Below, piece after piece: positions 31,701-43,439 of a stretch of DNA of 64,000 nucleotides (position 1 is its first letter; each line of letters starts with the position of its first letter). Made by a program: the position numbers and the translations under genes. The DNA comes from Arsenophonus sp046530735 (GTDB taxonomy: Bacteria; Pseudomonadota; Gammaproteobacteria; Enterobacterales; Enterobacteriaceae), in contig JBHEQV010000005.1 in NCBI GenBank assembly GCA_046530735.1, positions 1-64,000 of the forward strand. The letters are read 5' to 3'. The notes below the pieces were generated by a model. It saw only the letters and a program-made list of their open reading frames with translations. It did not search any database and was not told the DNA's origin.

Positions 31701-31768
31701 TAGATAAAAACCTTTTCACTTTCCGGAAAAGTGACAATTAGAATAATCAAGTAGCCAATATTAACCTT

Positions 31769-31792
31769 CTATTTCTACCTGAATAGAAATAG
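31769..31792 (-). terminator. Hairpin downstream of ugd
   Basis: A 9-bp stem (ctatttcta with tagaaatag) with a 6-nt loop, directly after the ugd stop codon. The stem is AT-rich and no T-run follows, so at best it is a weak terminator. Confidence 0.45.
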
Positions 31793-31795
31793 TTA

Positions 31796-32962
31796 TCAAT
31801 TGTAACCAAATAGATCGCGGGTATAAACTTTATGTTTCACATCTTCTAGTTCCGGCACCAATCGATTAGCTAAAATAATATCACACTGCGTTTTAAAATC
31901 AATCAAATCATTAATCATTTTAGAATGAAAGAACTCGTTTTGTTGTAAAACTGGTTCATAAACCACCACTTCAATTCCTTTCGATTTAATCCGCTTCATG
32001 ACACCTTGCACTGCCGATTCTCGGAAATTATCTGAACCAGCCTTCATCGCTAATCTATAAACGCCTACTTTTTTTGGATTCTGACTAATAACCGTATCAG
32101 AAATGTAATCTTTACGAGTTCGATTCGATTCCACAATCGCATTAATCAAATTGTTTGGTATATCATCATAGTTAGCTAACAACTGCTTGGTATCCTTGGG
32201 TAGGCAATAGCCGCCATAACCAAAAGAGGGGTTGTTATAATAGGTGCCAATACGCGGATCTAATGAAACACCTTCAATAATTTGGCGACTATCCAATCCG
32301 CGACTATGAGAGTAAGTATCTAATTCATTAAAATAAGCCACTCGCATTGCCAGATAAGTATTGGCAAATAATTTTATTGCTTCCGCTTCGGTAGCATCAG
32401 TAAATAGCACCGCAACATCTTTTTTCATCGCTCCTTCTAATAACAAATCGGCAAAAATCTTGGCACGTTCGGAACATTCTCCTACTACAATACGAGAAGG
32501 ATAAAGATTATCATATAGAGCTCTGCCTTCACGTAAAAATTCTGGTGAAAAAATGATATTTTTATACCCTTTCTCTTGTTGCAAGCGGACGATAAAACCT
32601 ACAGGAATAGTGGACTTAATAATAATGGTAGTGGGTGGATTAATGTGGTTTACATCATCAATTACCGCTTCAACAGAAGAAGTATTAAAATAATTAGTTT
32701 TAATATCATAATCGGTCGGAGTAGCAATAATCACATAATCTGCTCCATGGTAAGCTTGTTGTTTATCCGTTGTTGCTCTAAAATTCAATTTTTTTTCTGT
32801 CAAGAATGCTTCAATTTCTTTATCCGCTATGGGTGATTGCTGGTTATTTAGCATCGTTACTTTTTCAATAATAATATCTAATGCAACAACCTCATGATGT
32901 TGCGCTAATAACATCGCATTCGACAGGCCAACATAACCTGTTCCTGCAATAGCAATTTTCAA
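31796..32962 (-). CDS. ugd: UDP-glucose 6-dehydrogenase
   Basis: Oxidises UDP-glucose twice with NAD to UDP-glucuronate, a precursor of capsule, colanic acid and the L-Ara4N group that modifies lipid A. 388 aa, the E. coli length. The NAD-binding Rossmann motif GTGYVG is at 7-12. 'KSTIPVGF' and 'SPEFLREGRALYDNL' follow, and the catalytic cysteine is 253 in 'GYGGYCLPKDTKQLL'. The C-terminus 'KVYTRDLFG' is conserved. The start is TTG (32962), at the position of the E. coli start and with a clear gagagg ribosome-binding site 8 bases upstream. No other polysaccharide or arn gene is visible nearby. Together with the GT8 gene it suggests the cell surface is still decorated. Confidence 0.96.
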   Translation of the reverse strand: MKIAIAGTGYVGLSNAMLLAQHHEVVALDIIIEKVTMLNNQQSPIADKEIEAFLTEKKLNFRATTDKQQAYHGADYVIIATPTDYDIKTNYFNTSSVEAVIDDVNHINPPTTIIIKSTIPVGFIVRLQQEKGYKNIIFSPEFLREGRALYDNLYPSRIVVGECSERAKIFADLLLEGAMKKDVAVLFTDATEAEAIKLFANTYLAMRVAYFNELDTYSHSRGLDSRQIIEGVSLDPRIGTYYNNPSFGYGGYCLPKDTKQLLANYDDIPNNLINAIVESNRTRKDYISDTVISQNPKKVGVYRLAMKAGSDNFRESAVQGVMKRIKSKGIEVVVYEPVLQQNEFFHSKMINDLIDFKTQCDIILANRLVPELEDVKHKVYTRDLFGYN

Positions 32963-32999
32963 AACTATAACCTCTCAAATATTTTGGTGTCACATTCCG

Positions 33000-33775
33000 G
33001 AAGATAATATGGTTTTTTAAATAATTTAACTTTAACTTTCAAGCAATCTTTCATAGACTGTAATGGAGTTTTTTACTACTCAATGCTGATTTGGTAATTC
33101 CTAATTGCACAGCTAAACATATTAATGCAGAATGATCTGAAATTCTTCAGCAGAATTAAAATGAATGTTTTGTAGCCTATCCTTCTATACGACCATTAAA
33201 TCGCTCAACTATACCATTCGCTTGAAAATGCTTTATGAGATAAAATCGGTGCTCTATATCAAGCTCTGTATGTAAATCGGTAAATTCATGCTTTCCGGTG
33301 AATAAATGTTTTTATAAACAAAAAAGGCAATCTCTAAATACCCAATGGATAGCTATGGAAGATAATTGATTAAGATAACGTAAGAAGCATCGATCACTGA
33401 ACACAGTATTGAACTTAAAATGATAGGTAAAAACCCATTTAGTTGGCGATTTATACTTACGATAAAGATAACCGTCGTGAAGTTTTGTTTAGAATTTTCG
33501 GAAGATATTTTACATTTACGTACATATACTAGGCTCATAATTTTAAACACTTTATTCTTCGGATTTTAGTGCTTTCCCCTGCTTCATTTTACATAAATTT
33601 TCCATTATGTGCCTGCATAAATAACGATTCAGGTTAATGAAGATATGATTAGATTCAGAAACTCGCATACGACTTCTAGCATCTCGAAGAGAAAGAGAAA
33701 AATGTTTTTACAGAAAAACAACAACGGCTTTCTAATCGGATGACAGTATCATCGGTAAAGGATGGATAATATGTT
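33000..33775 (-). mobile_element. Dead IS481-type element, 3' two thirds
   Basis: Aligned with 10930-11700: 'tttcatagactgtaatggagttttt', then 'agcatcgatcactgaac' (the 'SDRCF' region) and 'ataaataacgattcaggt' (the 'LNRYL' region). The part coding for the N-terminus is missing, replaced by an IS1595-type copy at about 33780. Confidence 0.6.
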
Positions 33776-33779
33776 TGTT

Positions 33780-34810
33780 TGATCCATCAGAATGTGATGG
33801 CAAAAGTTGTTGTTTTTTTGCAAAGAATTTTGTAACCACGACTGTATTTCAATTATTATGATTTCAAACAATATTCTCCAGGCCAGATAATTCGGTAAAT
33901 AAAACAATATATACTATGTAATTTATTCAGATATATCCTTTTAATCGCCTGATATAACTGTTCATATTTTTAATATAGAATTTCTTACCAATAACTCCTA
34001 TGAGTATCCAGCCTTATTAAACGATAATGACTAATTTCATGATTGCTGGCAAAGATTTCACCATTTAGCTAGCATCTAAGAAAATAGAATGGACTCTTAT
34101 CGATGATCAGTTCAAGAAAATAACTAATTCACTTTTTATTAAACCTTAAGAATCTCATTACTAGCATGCCAATGGCAATCCTTGAAGGATTCAGATCAAT
34201 ATCTTTTCCTTTTTATCTCCTTATCTCCCATATTTTCTGCTTTTCCTATATGAAGAATAACACTTCTTTTTAAAGAATTTATGGAGAAATGTTTCGTCGA
34301 CTTCAATAATAGCACTTAGGAATTTATATTAGATGCTACCGATAAAACAAGGAACAGTTACGTCATCTAAACTCTGTTTCAAATGAATGCCTCTTTGTTT
34401 TGCTGGCTCTCGTAAAGTCAAGCTATGCAACATACATTGCAGATAACTAAACCATTTATCCTTGTGATATAGTTTCGCCAGCTTAGTTCCCCAGTAAGAT
34501 TCTTAAATCTTTTTCTGAAATCGGATACTTGCAATAATATCCATATAATCCTAAATAAATGTCCCATTGTGTTACATGTTCACTGTAACAATATGACAAG
34601 GACAAAATAGAATCAGTTGCTTCAATGCATGAATCGACATTATCCGAGAGATATCGCAGAACCAACTAATGAAATGCAGATTTATGTTGACATGGAGTGA
34701 GGAAAGAGTCTCTTTGATCTTTATGACTGTTTACTTTCTTAAGGTAACAACTGTAGCAAAAATTCCTTCATATAGTATAAGGGATTTCTATCAATAACTT
34801 TTATCAGCAT
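33780..34810 (-). mobile_element. Dead IS1595-type element, full length
   Basis: The reverse complement follows the plus-strand copies from the palindromic left end (34751-34790) through 'KDKWFSYLQCML' (about 34430-34460) to the catalytic region (34050-34130, 'IIDKSPFYFLR'-like text). Every frame is interrupted; the open frame at 34483-34665 is a chance piece. A few bases of an IS256-type start (34815-34870) abut it. Confidence 0.65.
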
Positions 34811-34870
34811 AGCCTATTATCTATATCAATCGGTTTAATTTCATAAATAATTTTAGTGAATTTAAATAAC

Positions 34871-35559
34871 GCTATTTATAGTTGTCTCCAAGAGGGCTAT
34901 AACCAGTAAAATATAATCAATAGTTAACAACCTTACACAGATGAGAATAAAGATATACTATTACCTCATTAGCTCTTTTAAAAAGCATAAATGGAATCAA
35001 TATGATCAATATACATATTGATATAAGAAGAAAATTGACTATTGATACTTTCTACTTAGCTGGAATTAGAGATAGATTAAATAAAAGGATTTGTGCATAA
35101 AAATAGTTTCCAATATCAACAAAAAACCAGATAAATTCCCTTTCACCTAAGAAAAAGGATCCGATAATGAATAATGGAGATCTGTTTGTGCTGCTAGATG
35201 CACACTATCTTAGTATGTATGCCTAAGATAATCACTTCAATTACTTTTCTTATTTTATAATATCTCGTCGCAAAATTATTAAACGAACCAAAGCGGATTT
35301 TTAACTTCCATAGATCACATAGTAATGATTAAAATCATCTAAATCAATAAGATTATGACTATGATGTAATAAACGCGCACATAACGTAAATCCAATAAAA
35401 TCAACATATTCTGTTATTAAACATTTCATAGCTATCTTTAGCTTCTATAAAGAAATGAAAAATATTTATCTTTTGTGTAGTACAAAAAACGCATTCGACA
35501 CTTAATTTTCTTCACCAACGCATACAATTAGTCAATAATAAAAAAAAGTGCAAATTAAG
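34871..35559. other. Gene-free AT-rich stretch
   Basis: About 690 bases without open frame or recognised remnant on either strand. Confidence 0.45.
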
Positions 35560-36620
35560 CACTACGAAAGTTAGATTAAAATCCTAATCATTAAATTAAA
35601 AACAAACTAATATTAGCTTACCCTTTACTTTACCACTTTCTATGTATTTAATTGGCAAACTACAAATTTTCAGTATTGATTTTCTATTTTTTTTACCGAT
35701 AGAATTTTTAATATTTCTTGATCAATCAATCTAACTACCCGTTGCAATAATTGATGTTGTTTAACATATCTTTAGTTTAAAAACAGGAGGTGTAAACATA
35801 AACTCCTAATATAATGAAAGGTCTTTACTTTTCATTGCAGCAATATCAAAGATTTTAAGATTATCGATTAATGCTAATTTTCTTATGGAAGAAGAAAATC
35901 TAATACCTGCTATTATAGTCATCACTGTAAGTTAATAAAGCCATAAGTAGAGATGTTAAATTTCTAACGCAGCAAACTGTTAACAAAACAGTTTTATGAT
36001 CAATAATAGTATGCACATCTAATTTACTGCCTATTGCTGTGTTTCTGGGCGTAAAGCAATAGTAGAACATCCAACCTTCTCAGTTTATGCGCTAATTGGA
36101 TTAGTATGTAAGTAACACCCACCGGTAGACCAATAATCAATATAGATTTACCAACAATGTTATCTTCCGCTAGTATTAATCGATCAAACAGCAAATCCAG
36201 TAAACGGTAATTGAGATGAATAGCAATGCCGTTGTTTGAATAGCAGTTAATGATTTTGGTTTATGCCTGATAATTCACTCATCTACCAGCCCATATTCCG
36301 ATATAGAATAGCATCCAGGTCTATCAATAAATTTAGCATAATAAACCTAATCGCTAGTTTCAAATAAAGTAGGATCACTTTTAACAGATTCCAATATACT
36401 ACAAACATGAAAATTAAAATATATAGCGTTTTAGACACTTCACGTTAGCGAATTTTTGTATCACTAGGCTTATTGTAATAGCAGTAATTTTAACTAACAG
36501 ATCACGCAACTGTACTTATGGAGCTTCATTGATTCGATTTCATGAAACAAATGTAATATTAGTGAGGGTTAAGCAGGATCAGTAAAAACAATTCACTTTA
36601 TATCTACCTTCATAAAGCAA
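35560..36620 (-). pseudogene. Zinc-type alcohol dehydrogenase (medium-chain reductase) pseudogene
   Basis: Three minus-strand frames in the right order recall the enterobacterial zinc-type alcohol dehydrogenase-like / quinone reductase family. 'IDRPGCYSISEYGLVDE' and 'RHKPKSLT' (36210-36330) match the family's 'IDRPGSNSEYQLVDE' and 'GHKP' region. 'GKSILIIGLPVGVTYILIQ' (about 36100-36160) is the cofactor-binding fold, followed by 'RPETQQ' and 'VHTIIDHKTV'. 'ALIDNLKIFDIAAMKSKDL' and 'EFMFT' (about 35790-35880) match the C-terminal third. Several frameshifts and stops separate them. Family comparison is from memory; limits are approximate. Confidence 0.75.
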
Positions 36621-37419
36621 AATTTCAATTAATGTAAAGAAAAGTGAACATACTGCGACTATAAAAAATTATGCTAATTGCTCAATATTTTTATAAATTT
36701 ATACCTGCTCAAATAGGGATTGACTTAAAATTAAGAAAAAATAATTTATTCAAAAAATCCCTTATCTCTTAAAATATACGTATAAAATTTACATCAGATA
36801 AAATCGGTTCGATCAAAAATTCTAAAATCTTAACTGTTAACTCTTTTACTCTATTACTAACTCATCACAAAATTTGTGATTATAATAGTCAATCTAGATA
36901 ATTATCATGGCCTATAATAGGAGTAAATTGTTAAATTTGTTGATTATGACCATCATAAATCTGGCACAATTAGAATAATTAAGCTAATTTAACTGATTAT
37001 TTTTAGTAAATGGCAAATGATTGTTTCATCTTAATTTAATTTTACTGTCAATTCTCGTACGCTCATCAAGTTAAAAGTATTTTTGCAACAAAATAGGGTT
37101 TTAACTTTTGCCATAACTGCACTTATTGATCAAACACTAAACTATGTTCAATTAAATTAAGCTAATCATTAGTTAGAATTAAACATTTTCCATCAACAAA
37201 CTTGATAGAACAGATTAAACACAAAATCATCATTCAATCTAGGTAAAGTCATCTATTTTAAATGGGAACGGCCTACTCTCCTCCCCTATCTGATCATTAT
37301 CAGATTAATAATAATTTGCTAATATTTATATTAAATACTGTTTAACAAGTTGCTTGAAATATAGTATAAATAGTCATTCTGCACTCCTTGCTATGCTTTG
37401 TTAATCTGTTCTACACCTT
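36621..37419. other. Eroded sequence, origin unknown
   Basis: About 800 AT-rich bases. On the minus strand short scraps such as 'LNDDFVFNLFYQV' and 'LWQKLKPYFVAKILL' look protein-like but I cannot name the gene. No open frame or IS match. Confidence 0.35.
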
Positions 37420-38720
37420 TAATTATACCTTGCTTAGCACCAGGATCAGTAGATTAAATCCCATTAGCCGGTTTTAGATTTTCTGACCAGACTGTAGTAA
37501 CTTAAATACCATTTAAAGGGTTATTTTTTCGAACTACAGCAGTGCTCGCGTCTCAACTTCATAGCCTTACACTATTACAAAAGCTAATTCAATCGGATTT
37601 ATCGTTCTTATTTGCTCAGTTTGTTGATAGGAAATTCGTAGAATCTCAACAGCTCTTCTTGATCTTTCTCCAGCTTCTTCATCGCTACATGGATACACTT
37701 ATTGCTGAAAACCTTGCCAACAAAACATTAAAGGTTTTGTTAGCGACCTTGCGACTCTCTACTAGCTAAACCTCCTCTCCTGCAGAACACCTTAACTTTC
37801 AGTGTTGAATGCTTTTATGGAGTGAAAAGTAGCGTATTAGCTATTTTGTGTAGCAACAACAGGATTTCTGCTACCTATTCTGAAATATCTTTGCGATTGA
37901 ATTTTAAAAACCAAGGTCATTCTCTTTCATGGTAAACTTAGAAGATGCAGTTAAGCCAGGTATTCGTCAGTTATTGAAAAATTTGCCTCAGTTCACTTCT
38001 AACTCTCAATAGGCATCTTCAACTCAAACCAACTCCTTATATCAATGCGCAGTGACATAAATAATGACCAGCAGGAAAAGGTGATCAACTAAGCTGACAG
38101 GACAGCATATGATATCGGCCAAGAAATAAAGGTAAGTGCATTGCTAAATCATACAAGAGGCCACACCCCCACCCACCTTACCTGCGCTCTTTAAGCCATT
38201 ATTGCTTCAATCTGCTAATATTGCTAGTAAGAGACCATGTCATTTTTGCCGATAATCAGCTCAAGGCTTTATGAAAATCACAAATAGGAGATGCCTCACT
38301 ACTACAGGTCATAGTAGCAACTCTTCACCATTTTTGCACGCTTCAGATAAAGCAGAAATAATGAGCTGTTGAAGTATATTTCATTTCCCCTGGGATTTCA
38401 TAACCTTAAGTACTTTAATCTTAAGATCCCAATACCAGCCTATATAGTTCTCTGTAACAAATAACCGTTACTAATTAGAGGTTAATGCCAGCCGATAAGG
38501 CGGGCTTGAGCATGTTGCTGCAGGATGGAGTTTAAGCTTAGTTTCAACAACAGTGTCTGTCAGCTTTCTGACAGCATTATGGATGAGTTGATGAAAGGAG
38601 ATCAAAGGTAATATCTGGTTTCGTGAATACCTGTAGAGTAGATTTTTCATGGCGTATATCTCTCTACTGTTCAAATCATTCATGAAAGCAATCAACAAAA
38701 TATGCCCAACATCACTGAAA
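37420..38720 (-). mobile_element. Dead IS256-type element, full length
   Basis: Covers both the right part of 2890-3590 (37440-38000) and the left part of 1-835 (37870-38700), which shows how those two fragments fit one element. The 'VPKV' and 'FNSSL'-type N-terminal region lies at 38340-38460 on the minus strand. Open frames at 37542-37769 and 38471-38698 are chance remnants. Confidence 0.65.
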
Positions 38721-39050
38721 CTCTATACACTATAGATGAGCTTAACTCGTAAGGGAATAAGGAGTAAGGAGTAAAAAAAGTAAAGATATTAATATATAGT
38801 ATCTTATTATAGTATAATAAGAATTTTGATAATGTTATAATGCAAAAAGAAGTGTTAGTAATATGGTTAATATTAAATTAGCTAAAGCATATAGTGGTAA
38901 TTATAGCATATCGATACGATTTATCAATAATTAAGTAAACTACTTAAATGGTAGTTTTACTGATGCCAATAGCTATTAACTAAACTTATGAATAGCAACG
39001 TATTGATTTTACAGATTAAGTTGATATTATTTTAAATTAAAATGTAATTC
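38721..39050. other. Gene-free stretch
   Basis: About 330 AT-rich bases between a dead IS and the argP remnant. Nothing recognised. Confidence 0.4.
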
Positions 39051-39054
39051 TTAT

Positions 39055-39962
39055 TTTACACATTATCATTATATGTTTGTTTTAATATTTGACCCTCTGT
39101 TTTCACCATGGCATCAATCATCTTTCTTATTATTTCTGCCTTCAGGAGAAAAGTGTTGCGAACATAGCATCATATGCTGGAATAGTTATGTGTAAAATCA
39201 ACTAATTAATCTGAATTTAATTCATTAATAATTTGCAAATTTGCATCATACAACGATATTAAACCTTACTTAGAAAATTAAACAAAGACTATGAATGAGT
39301 TAATAATATGGCAAAAATCTGCACCTAAGATAGATTAAAATTCTGTTGCATAGAAACTTGATGCAATCATCTAAATGATCAAAAGCGACAGCAAGCTCTC
39401 TTAAAAGAGATTTTTATCTTACTGTCATGGAAATAATATTCAGCAAATATAAGAGAGAAAACAAATAAATAATCCAGCGCACCCAGTTTATCTACCAAGC
39501 AACCAGGTATAATTCTGGTTTAATACTAATCGCGTCAACGACCTCTTTTATACTGTAGAAGATTTTAAGTTCGATTTTCATCTTTAATTTAATATTAAGA
39601 TGAATAGAACTGTCATGTAATACTAGATTGAATTCAGGCAAGAACCAGGTTACTAACCTAGCAATATTGACTACTACTGATAACAACAAGATTGTACCGT
39701 TAATTTTATTGCCCAGTCATCTCTCTTATAGCAATTCAACTTAATGTAAAAACACAAGCAGTTTTGTCCTTAATCAATCGGTTAAGCAGCTATAGTCATT
39801 AGTAGTAAGTGGTGATTAAATAGCTTTTAAGCTGCTTAATTCTTTGAAAAACATCAGATTGAGAATACATAATTTTGTGCTGTTTACTTATAAAAGCACG
39901 TTCACTGATCACAGTATCCAATGTTTGGAGTGCTAGATAATCAGGGCATTAATCACAATAAG
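39055..39962 (-). pseudogene. argP: argP (iciA) pseudogene
   Basis: ArgP is a LysR-type regulator of arginine/lysine export and other genes. The minus strand reads 'CPDYLALQTLDTVISERAF' near 39950 (E. coli 'RPDYRTLQALDAVIRERGF') and then 'VFQRIKQLKSY' ('VSQRIKQLENM'). In an open stretch at 39492-39689 it reads 'WFLPEFNLVLHDSSIHLNI' (E. coli 'WLLPALAPVLADSPIRLNL'). 'GALDYLFV' and 'QQNFNLS' follow. Frameshifts, stops and loss of the true start codon show it is dead. It is divergent from rpiA, as in E. coli. Confidence 0.9.
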
Positions 39963-40094
39963 ATCTCTTTAAAATTCAATTCTGATCTTATTCTATATTT
40001 TACTATGCAATATTTTTCAATCGATAGAGGTTAGAAATTTTGTTATAATAATTAATTAGTATGTTTTAACAAAAAATAATAAGGAAACTTAATT

Positions 40095-40760
40095 ATGATA
40101 CAGGATAAGTTAAAGAAAATGGTTGGCTGGGCTGCTTTGAAATATATCAAACCCGATATGGTGGTCGGGGTTGGAACAGGTTCTACCGTTGTGCATTTTA
40201 TTGATAGCTTAGCGACACAAAAGCACTCAATAAAAGGGACAGTCTCAAGTTCAGTTATTTCTACAGATAAATTAATCTCATTAGCCATTCCTATTATTGA
40301 TAGCAAAAATGTAGATAGTGTTGATATTTATATTGATGGTGCTGATGAATTTAATCCAGATTTAATGATGATAAAAGGAGGTGGTGGTGCTTTAACTGGT
40401 GAAAAAGTCATCGCTGCAATGGCTAAGAAATTCATCGCTATTGCTGATAAATCTAAGCAAGTTGATATTTTAGGTGAATTTCCATTACCTGTTGAAGTGA
40501 TTCCGATGGCACGTGCTTATGTCGCTCGTCAATTAGTAAAGTTAGGTGGCATTCCAGAATATCGGAAAAATGTGATTACTGAAAATGGCAATGATATTTT
40601 GGATGTTCATAATTTAAAGATTATCGATCCGATAGAGCTTGAAAATAAAATTAATGCAATAGCCGGTGTTGTTACGGTAGGGTTATTCGCTAATCGCGCA
40701 GCAGATATTGTTTTGATGGCAACACCAGTTGGAATAAAAAAATTGACGCCTAAAAGCTAA
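40095..40760 (+). CDS. rpiA: Ribose-5-phosphate isomerase A
   Basis: Interconverts ribose 5-phosphate and ribulose 5-phosphate in the non-oxidative pentose phosphate pathway, feeding nucleotide synthesis. 221 aa (E. coli 219). The start 'MIQDKLKKMVGWAAL' is conserved, with an aagga ribosome-binding site. Phosphate loop 'GVGTGST' (25-31). Active-site residues D81, D84, K94 and E103 fall at exactly the E. coli positions in 'DGADEFNP' and 'KGGGGALTGEK'. 'ARQLVKLGGIPEYR' and 'GVVTVGLFANRAAD' follow. Both original neighbours (argP, serA) are pseudogenes, so selection clearly holds this gene alone. Confidence 0.97.
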   Translation: MIQDKLKKMVGWAALKYIKPDMVVGVGTGSTVVHFIDSLATQKHSIKGTVSSSVISTDKLISLAIPIIDSKNVDSVDIYIDGADEFNPDLMMIKGGGGALTGEKVIAAMAKKFIAIADKSKQVDILGEFPLPVEVIPMARAYVARQLVKLGGIPEYRKNVITENGNDILDVHNLKIIDPIELENKINAIAGVVTVGLFANRAADIVLMATPVGIKKLTPKS

Positions 40761-40785
40761 TAGCTTAATGGCTTAAAGGTGTTTA

Positions 40786-40800
40786 TGGGTTATTAACCCA
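40786..40800 (+). terminator. Palindrome downstream of rpiA
   Basis: The 15-base sequence tgggttattaaccca lies about 25 bases past the rpiA stop. The stem is short (6 bp) and only a weak T-rich stretch follows, so it is a possible rather than certain terminator. Confidence 0.35.
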
Positions 40801-41045
40801 GCACTTCTTTGCTCGATTAAATTTAAATTTTTACTATCAAACTTAGTTAATTAACTTATAATAATTAATTTAATATTATAAAAATCTTTTGTATATCTCT
40901 TTAATTTTTTATTCGTTATAATGTTTTTGCTCGATATTTATTTTATTGTTTAAATAAAATTTTATAGCTGCTACTGGAAAAATTTTTATTATGGTTATAT
41001 GGCAAAATAAGTGATAACCATATTTTTTTTGATAATTAAGAGTAA

Positions 41046-41515
41046 ATGATTAATATATATTTGCAAAAAACAAAAATTAAATCTTTCCTTTTAGAGGGAA
41101 AGCATTAAAGTGCAATTAATAATTTACTGGCAGCATGTTATAACAATATTAAATATCATGAAGGTACATTCTTAACAGAAGAATTAATTGTCGTGACCTC
41201 TAATGTCTATTTTATATGTATTCATTCCCGTATTTATATTAGCGAACAAGATTTATCTGTAGCTAAAAATTGATTGCAGTCAATTTCTTTTGCATTGATA
41301 TCAATCAAGTTAATATGCAAACTGCACCTGGACAAAATAATTCCCGTTTTCAACGCTCCATTTTTAATATACACTCTATAAAAAATAATATTTCGTCGAA
41401 TTATTATTGCTTTTATGTCGTTTTTCTAAAAACGAGTATGAAATCTTATCGTAGATACGGAATAAATAAACTAAAGAAAGCTATGAAGCAAGAGATAAGA
41501 AACTAGATATCATTA
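41046..41515 (+). pseudogene. serA: serA pseudogene, 5' part
   Basis: SerA (D-3-phosphoglycerate dehydrogenase) starts serine biosynthesis. From an ATG at 41046 broken frames read 'KIKSFLLEGKH' (E. coli 'KIKFLLVEGVH'), then 'NIKYHEGTFLTEEL' ('NIEFHKGALDDEQL'), 'IHSRIYISEQDL' ('LRSRTHLTEDVI'), 'IAVNFFCIDINQVNM' ('VAIGCFCIGTNQVDL') and 'PVFNAPF' (identical). Only about the first third to half is recognisable; the rest is gone before the IS91-type element at 41725. Downstream of rpiA in the same direction, as in E. coli. Confidence 0.92.
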
Positions 41516-41724
41516 TTTATAGTTATCTAACTATTCAATTAGATATCAGCTTAAAATATTAGAATAAATGTTTATTTCTAAATATTGAAAATAAGTTACC
41601 GCTAGAGTTAATGCTTGCTAAATTCCTACTATGACTGAATTACTCAATATGAGTTATATAGTTAACTTATCACTCTTAAAACAGCGTACATTAAGAATAT
41701 ATTTGCCAAAGAACAACTAATCTT

Positions 41725-43435
41725 GATGGTTAGGAAATTAAATTTCTCTTTAATTGAAGATCAAAAACTATCTCTTAATTGCTAAAAAGAGATTAAATCA
41801 GTTTAATTCTCTGTTGTAAGTTATAATTTATCCAATAATATCTTTTTAACTTAATACCATAATTTTAAAGATATTAATCTTAGGTTTGTCTTAGTAATTC
41901 TCGTTTTCTCTGTTTTATACATTCTTTTTGATAACAATTCCATTGCCTGATTTATCTTCCTTAAGGATCGATAAAAAATAGCCTGTCGTCATATAGACGA
42001 ATTTATGCGGATCTATGTGCAGGAATTTTTTTATAAAAACGAGAAATCCTAGTTTCTTAGATTTTTATTGAGCTTTATATCCAAAGCCTTATATATCTTA
42101 GTCAATAGTGCTTTTCGTTTAAAATTTAACAAAAACCATAGTAATACATCATATTCAAATGTCTCATCTTGCCGGAATATGACTAATATAGCACTAGATA
42201 ATCTCTTCTTGCATAAAGATCTGCTGCTGGTGTTATTGAGCGTGATACTCATCGTAATGATCCGAAACTGCCCCTTGTAATGCCACAGTTTTAATGTGGA
42301 TATAGGTAGATATTTAAGGTAATGGGCCAAGTATTTATGTATTCCATGCCATTTTTGTCTTTTTAGCAAAGTTTTATTTCTAGGAATTGTTGTCCGTACT
42401 ATAGATTTCAGATAACGCTGATACTGCTTCCTGGTGCGAATATAATGCCACTAGAACAGAAAGACTACTAGAATATATCAAATTATAGCTTGTTACGAGA
42501 AGTAGCCGTCGAATGACAACACTTCTCCATATTTCTTAGATCACTTTTTTTTAATAACAAATCACGCCATACAGTATGTTTAATATCTATAGCGACACGA
42601 ATCATGAAGACATGAATATGCAAATCTTGATTGAAAGAGTTGTAACTATAAGTGTGGAAGGCACAAAAATAACTTTAATACTCTGTTTCATGCTTACTGC
42701 AATATAACGAAGCTGATAGCGCAAAACAGAGCGTTTGTAGCGATCAGTTATTGTAAAAAAAATTTAAAGAAGATGGGGAATAGTGAAAGTAATGTGTTGC
42801 GAGTTGCAGTTGGATAAAATATGGATCTGCTTTGCTAAGTAAACACTCCTCGATACCTTTGAAGTCAGATTAACTACAGGATTTTAACTTATAACTTTAG
42901 CAGAAAACAGTTATGGGAACTTAGGATAGATACAACAGTGTATCAACCCGAACACCACTTCTAGGCACAAGTATCGTAGGAAAGTATTCGCTCAATAGAA
43001 TAACGATCCACAAGTTAATACTTTTACAGTATTTCAAGAAATTTATTCTACCCATTATTAATAGTGAAAATAGTTCAGCAGAGTAGGGCATAACATTGGA
43101 GTAAATTATTCTATAGGTCTTTTTTGTTGTGAAGAAGAAATGTTCAGCCCGTTCGCATTTGTTATGTCTGTCAGCCAAAGTCTAATCCATATTATTTACT
43201 CCCATAGAACAAAAGAAAACGGGAATAATTCCCGATTCCATATAGATGATAAATTAATCAACAGGCATATTTCAAGTTGAACTCCCATTCAATGAATTAT
43301 CTCTAGTATTATTAACTTGAGCTTGAGCGTTCTAAAGAATCCTGTATAATAGTGACTAGAGACGAATAATACTTGCATGTCGAGAAAAAAATGAGGACCG
43401 AAGAATCAAAAGAGGCATCGCTGTATAGTTTTTCG
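41725..43435 (-). mobile_element. Dead IS91-family element, copy 2
   Basis: The minus-strand open stretch 42049-42369 reads 'HKYLAHYLKYLPISTLKLW', 'HYKG' and, near the end, 'FLLNFKRKALLTKIYKAL'. This follows the IS91-type transposase pattern 'KYLGRYLKRPPIAASRL', 'HYxG' and 'GFLANRVRGKLLPIVY'. Earlier parts of the gene are broken. Sister of 17035-18765. The end at 41725-41790 (ggttaggaaattaaatt plus a ctctt hairpin region) recurs at 17035 and, inverted, at 63440-63503. Confidence 0.7.
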
Positions 43436-43439
43436 GTTT

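Noticed and set aside
42049..42369. 106-codon open frame as a gene
   Set aside because: It is the surviving C-terminal part of an IS91-type transposase; no start signal, and upstream is broken.
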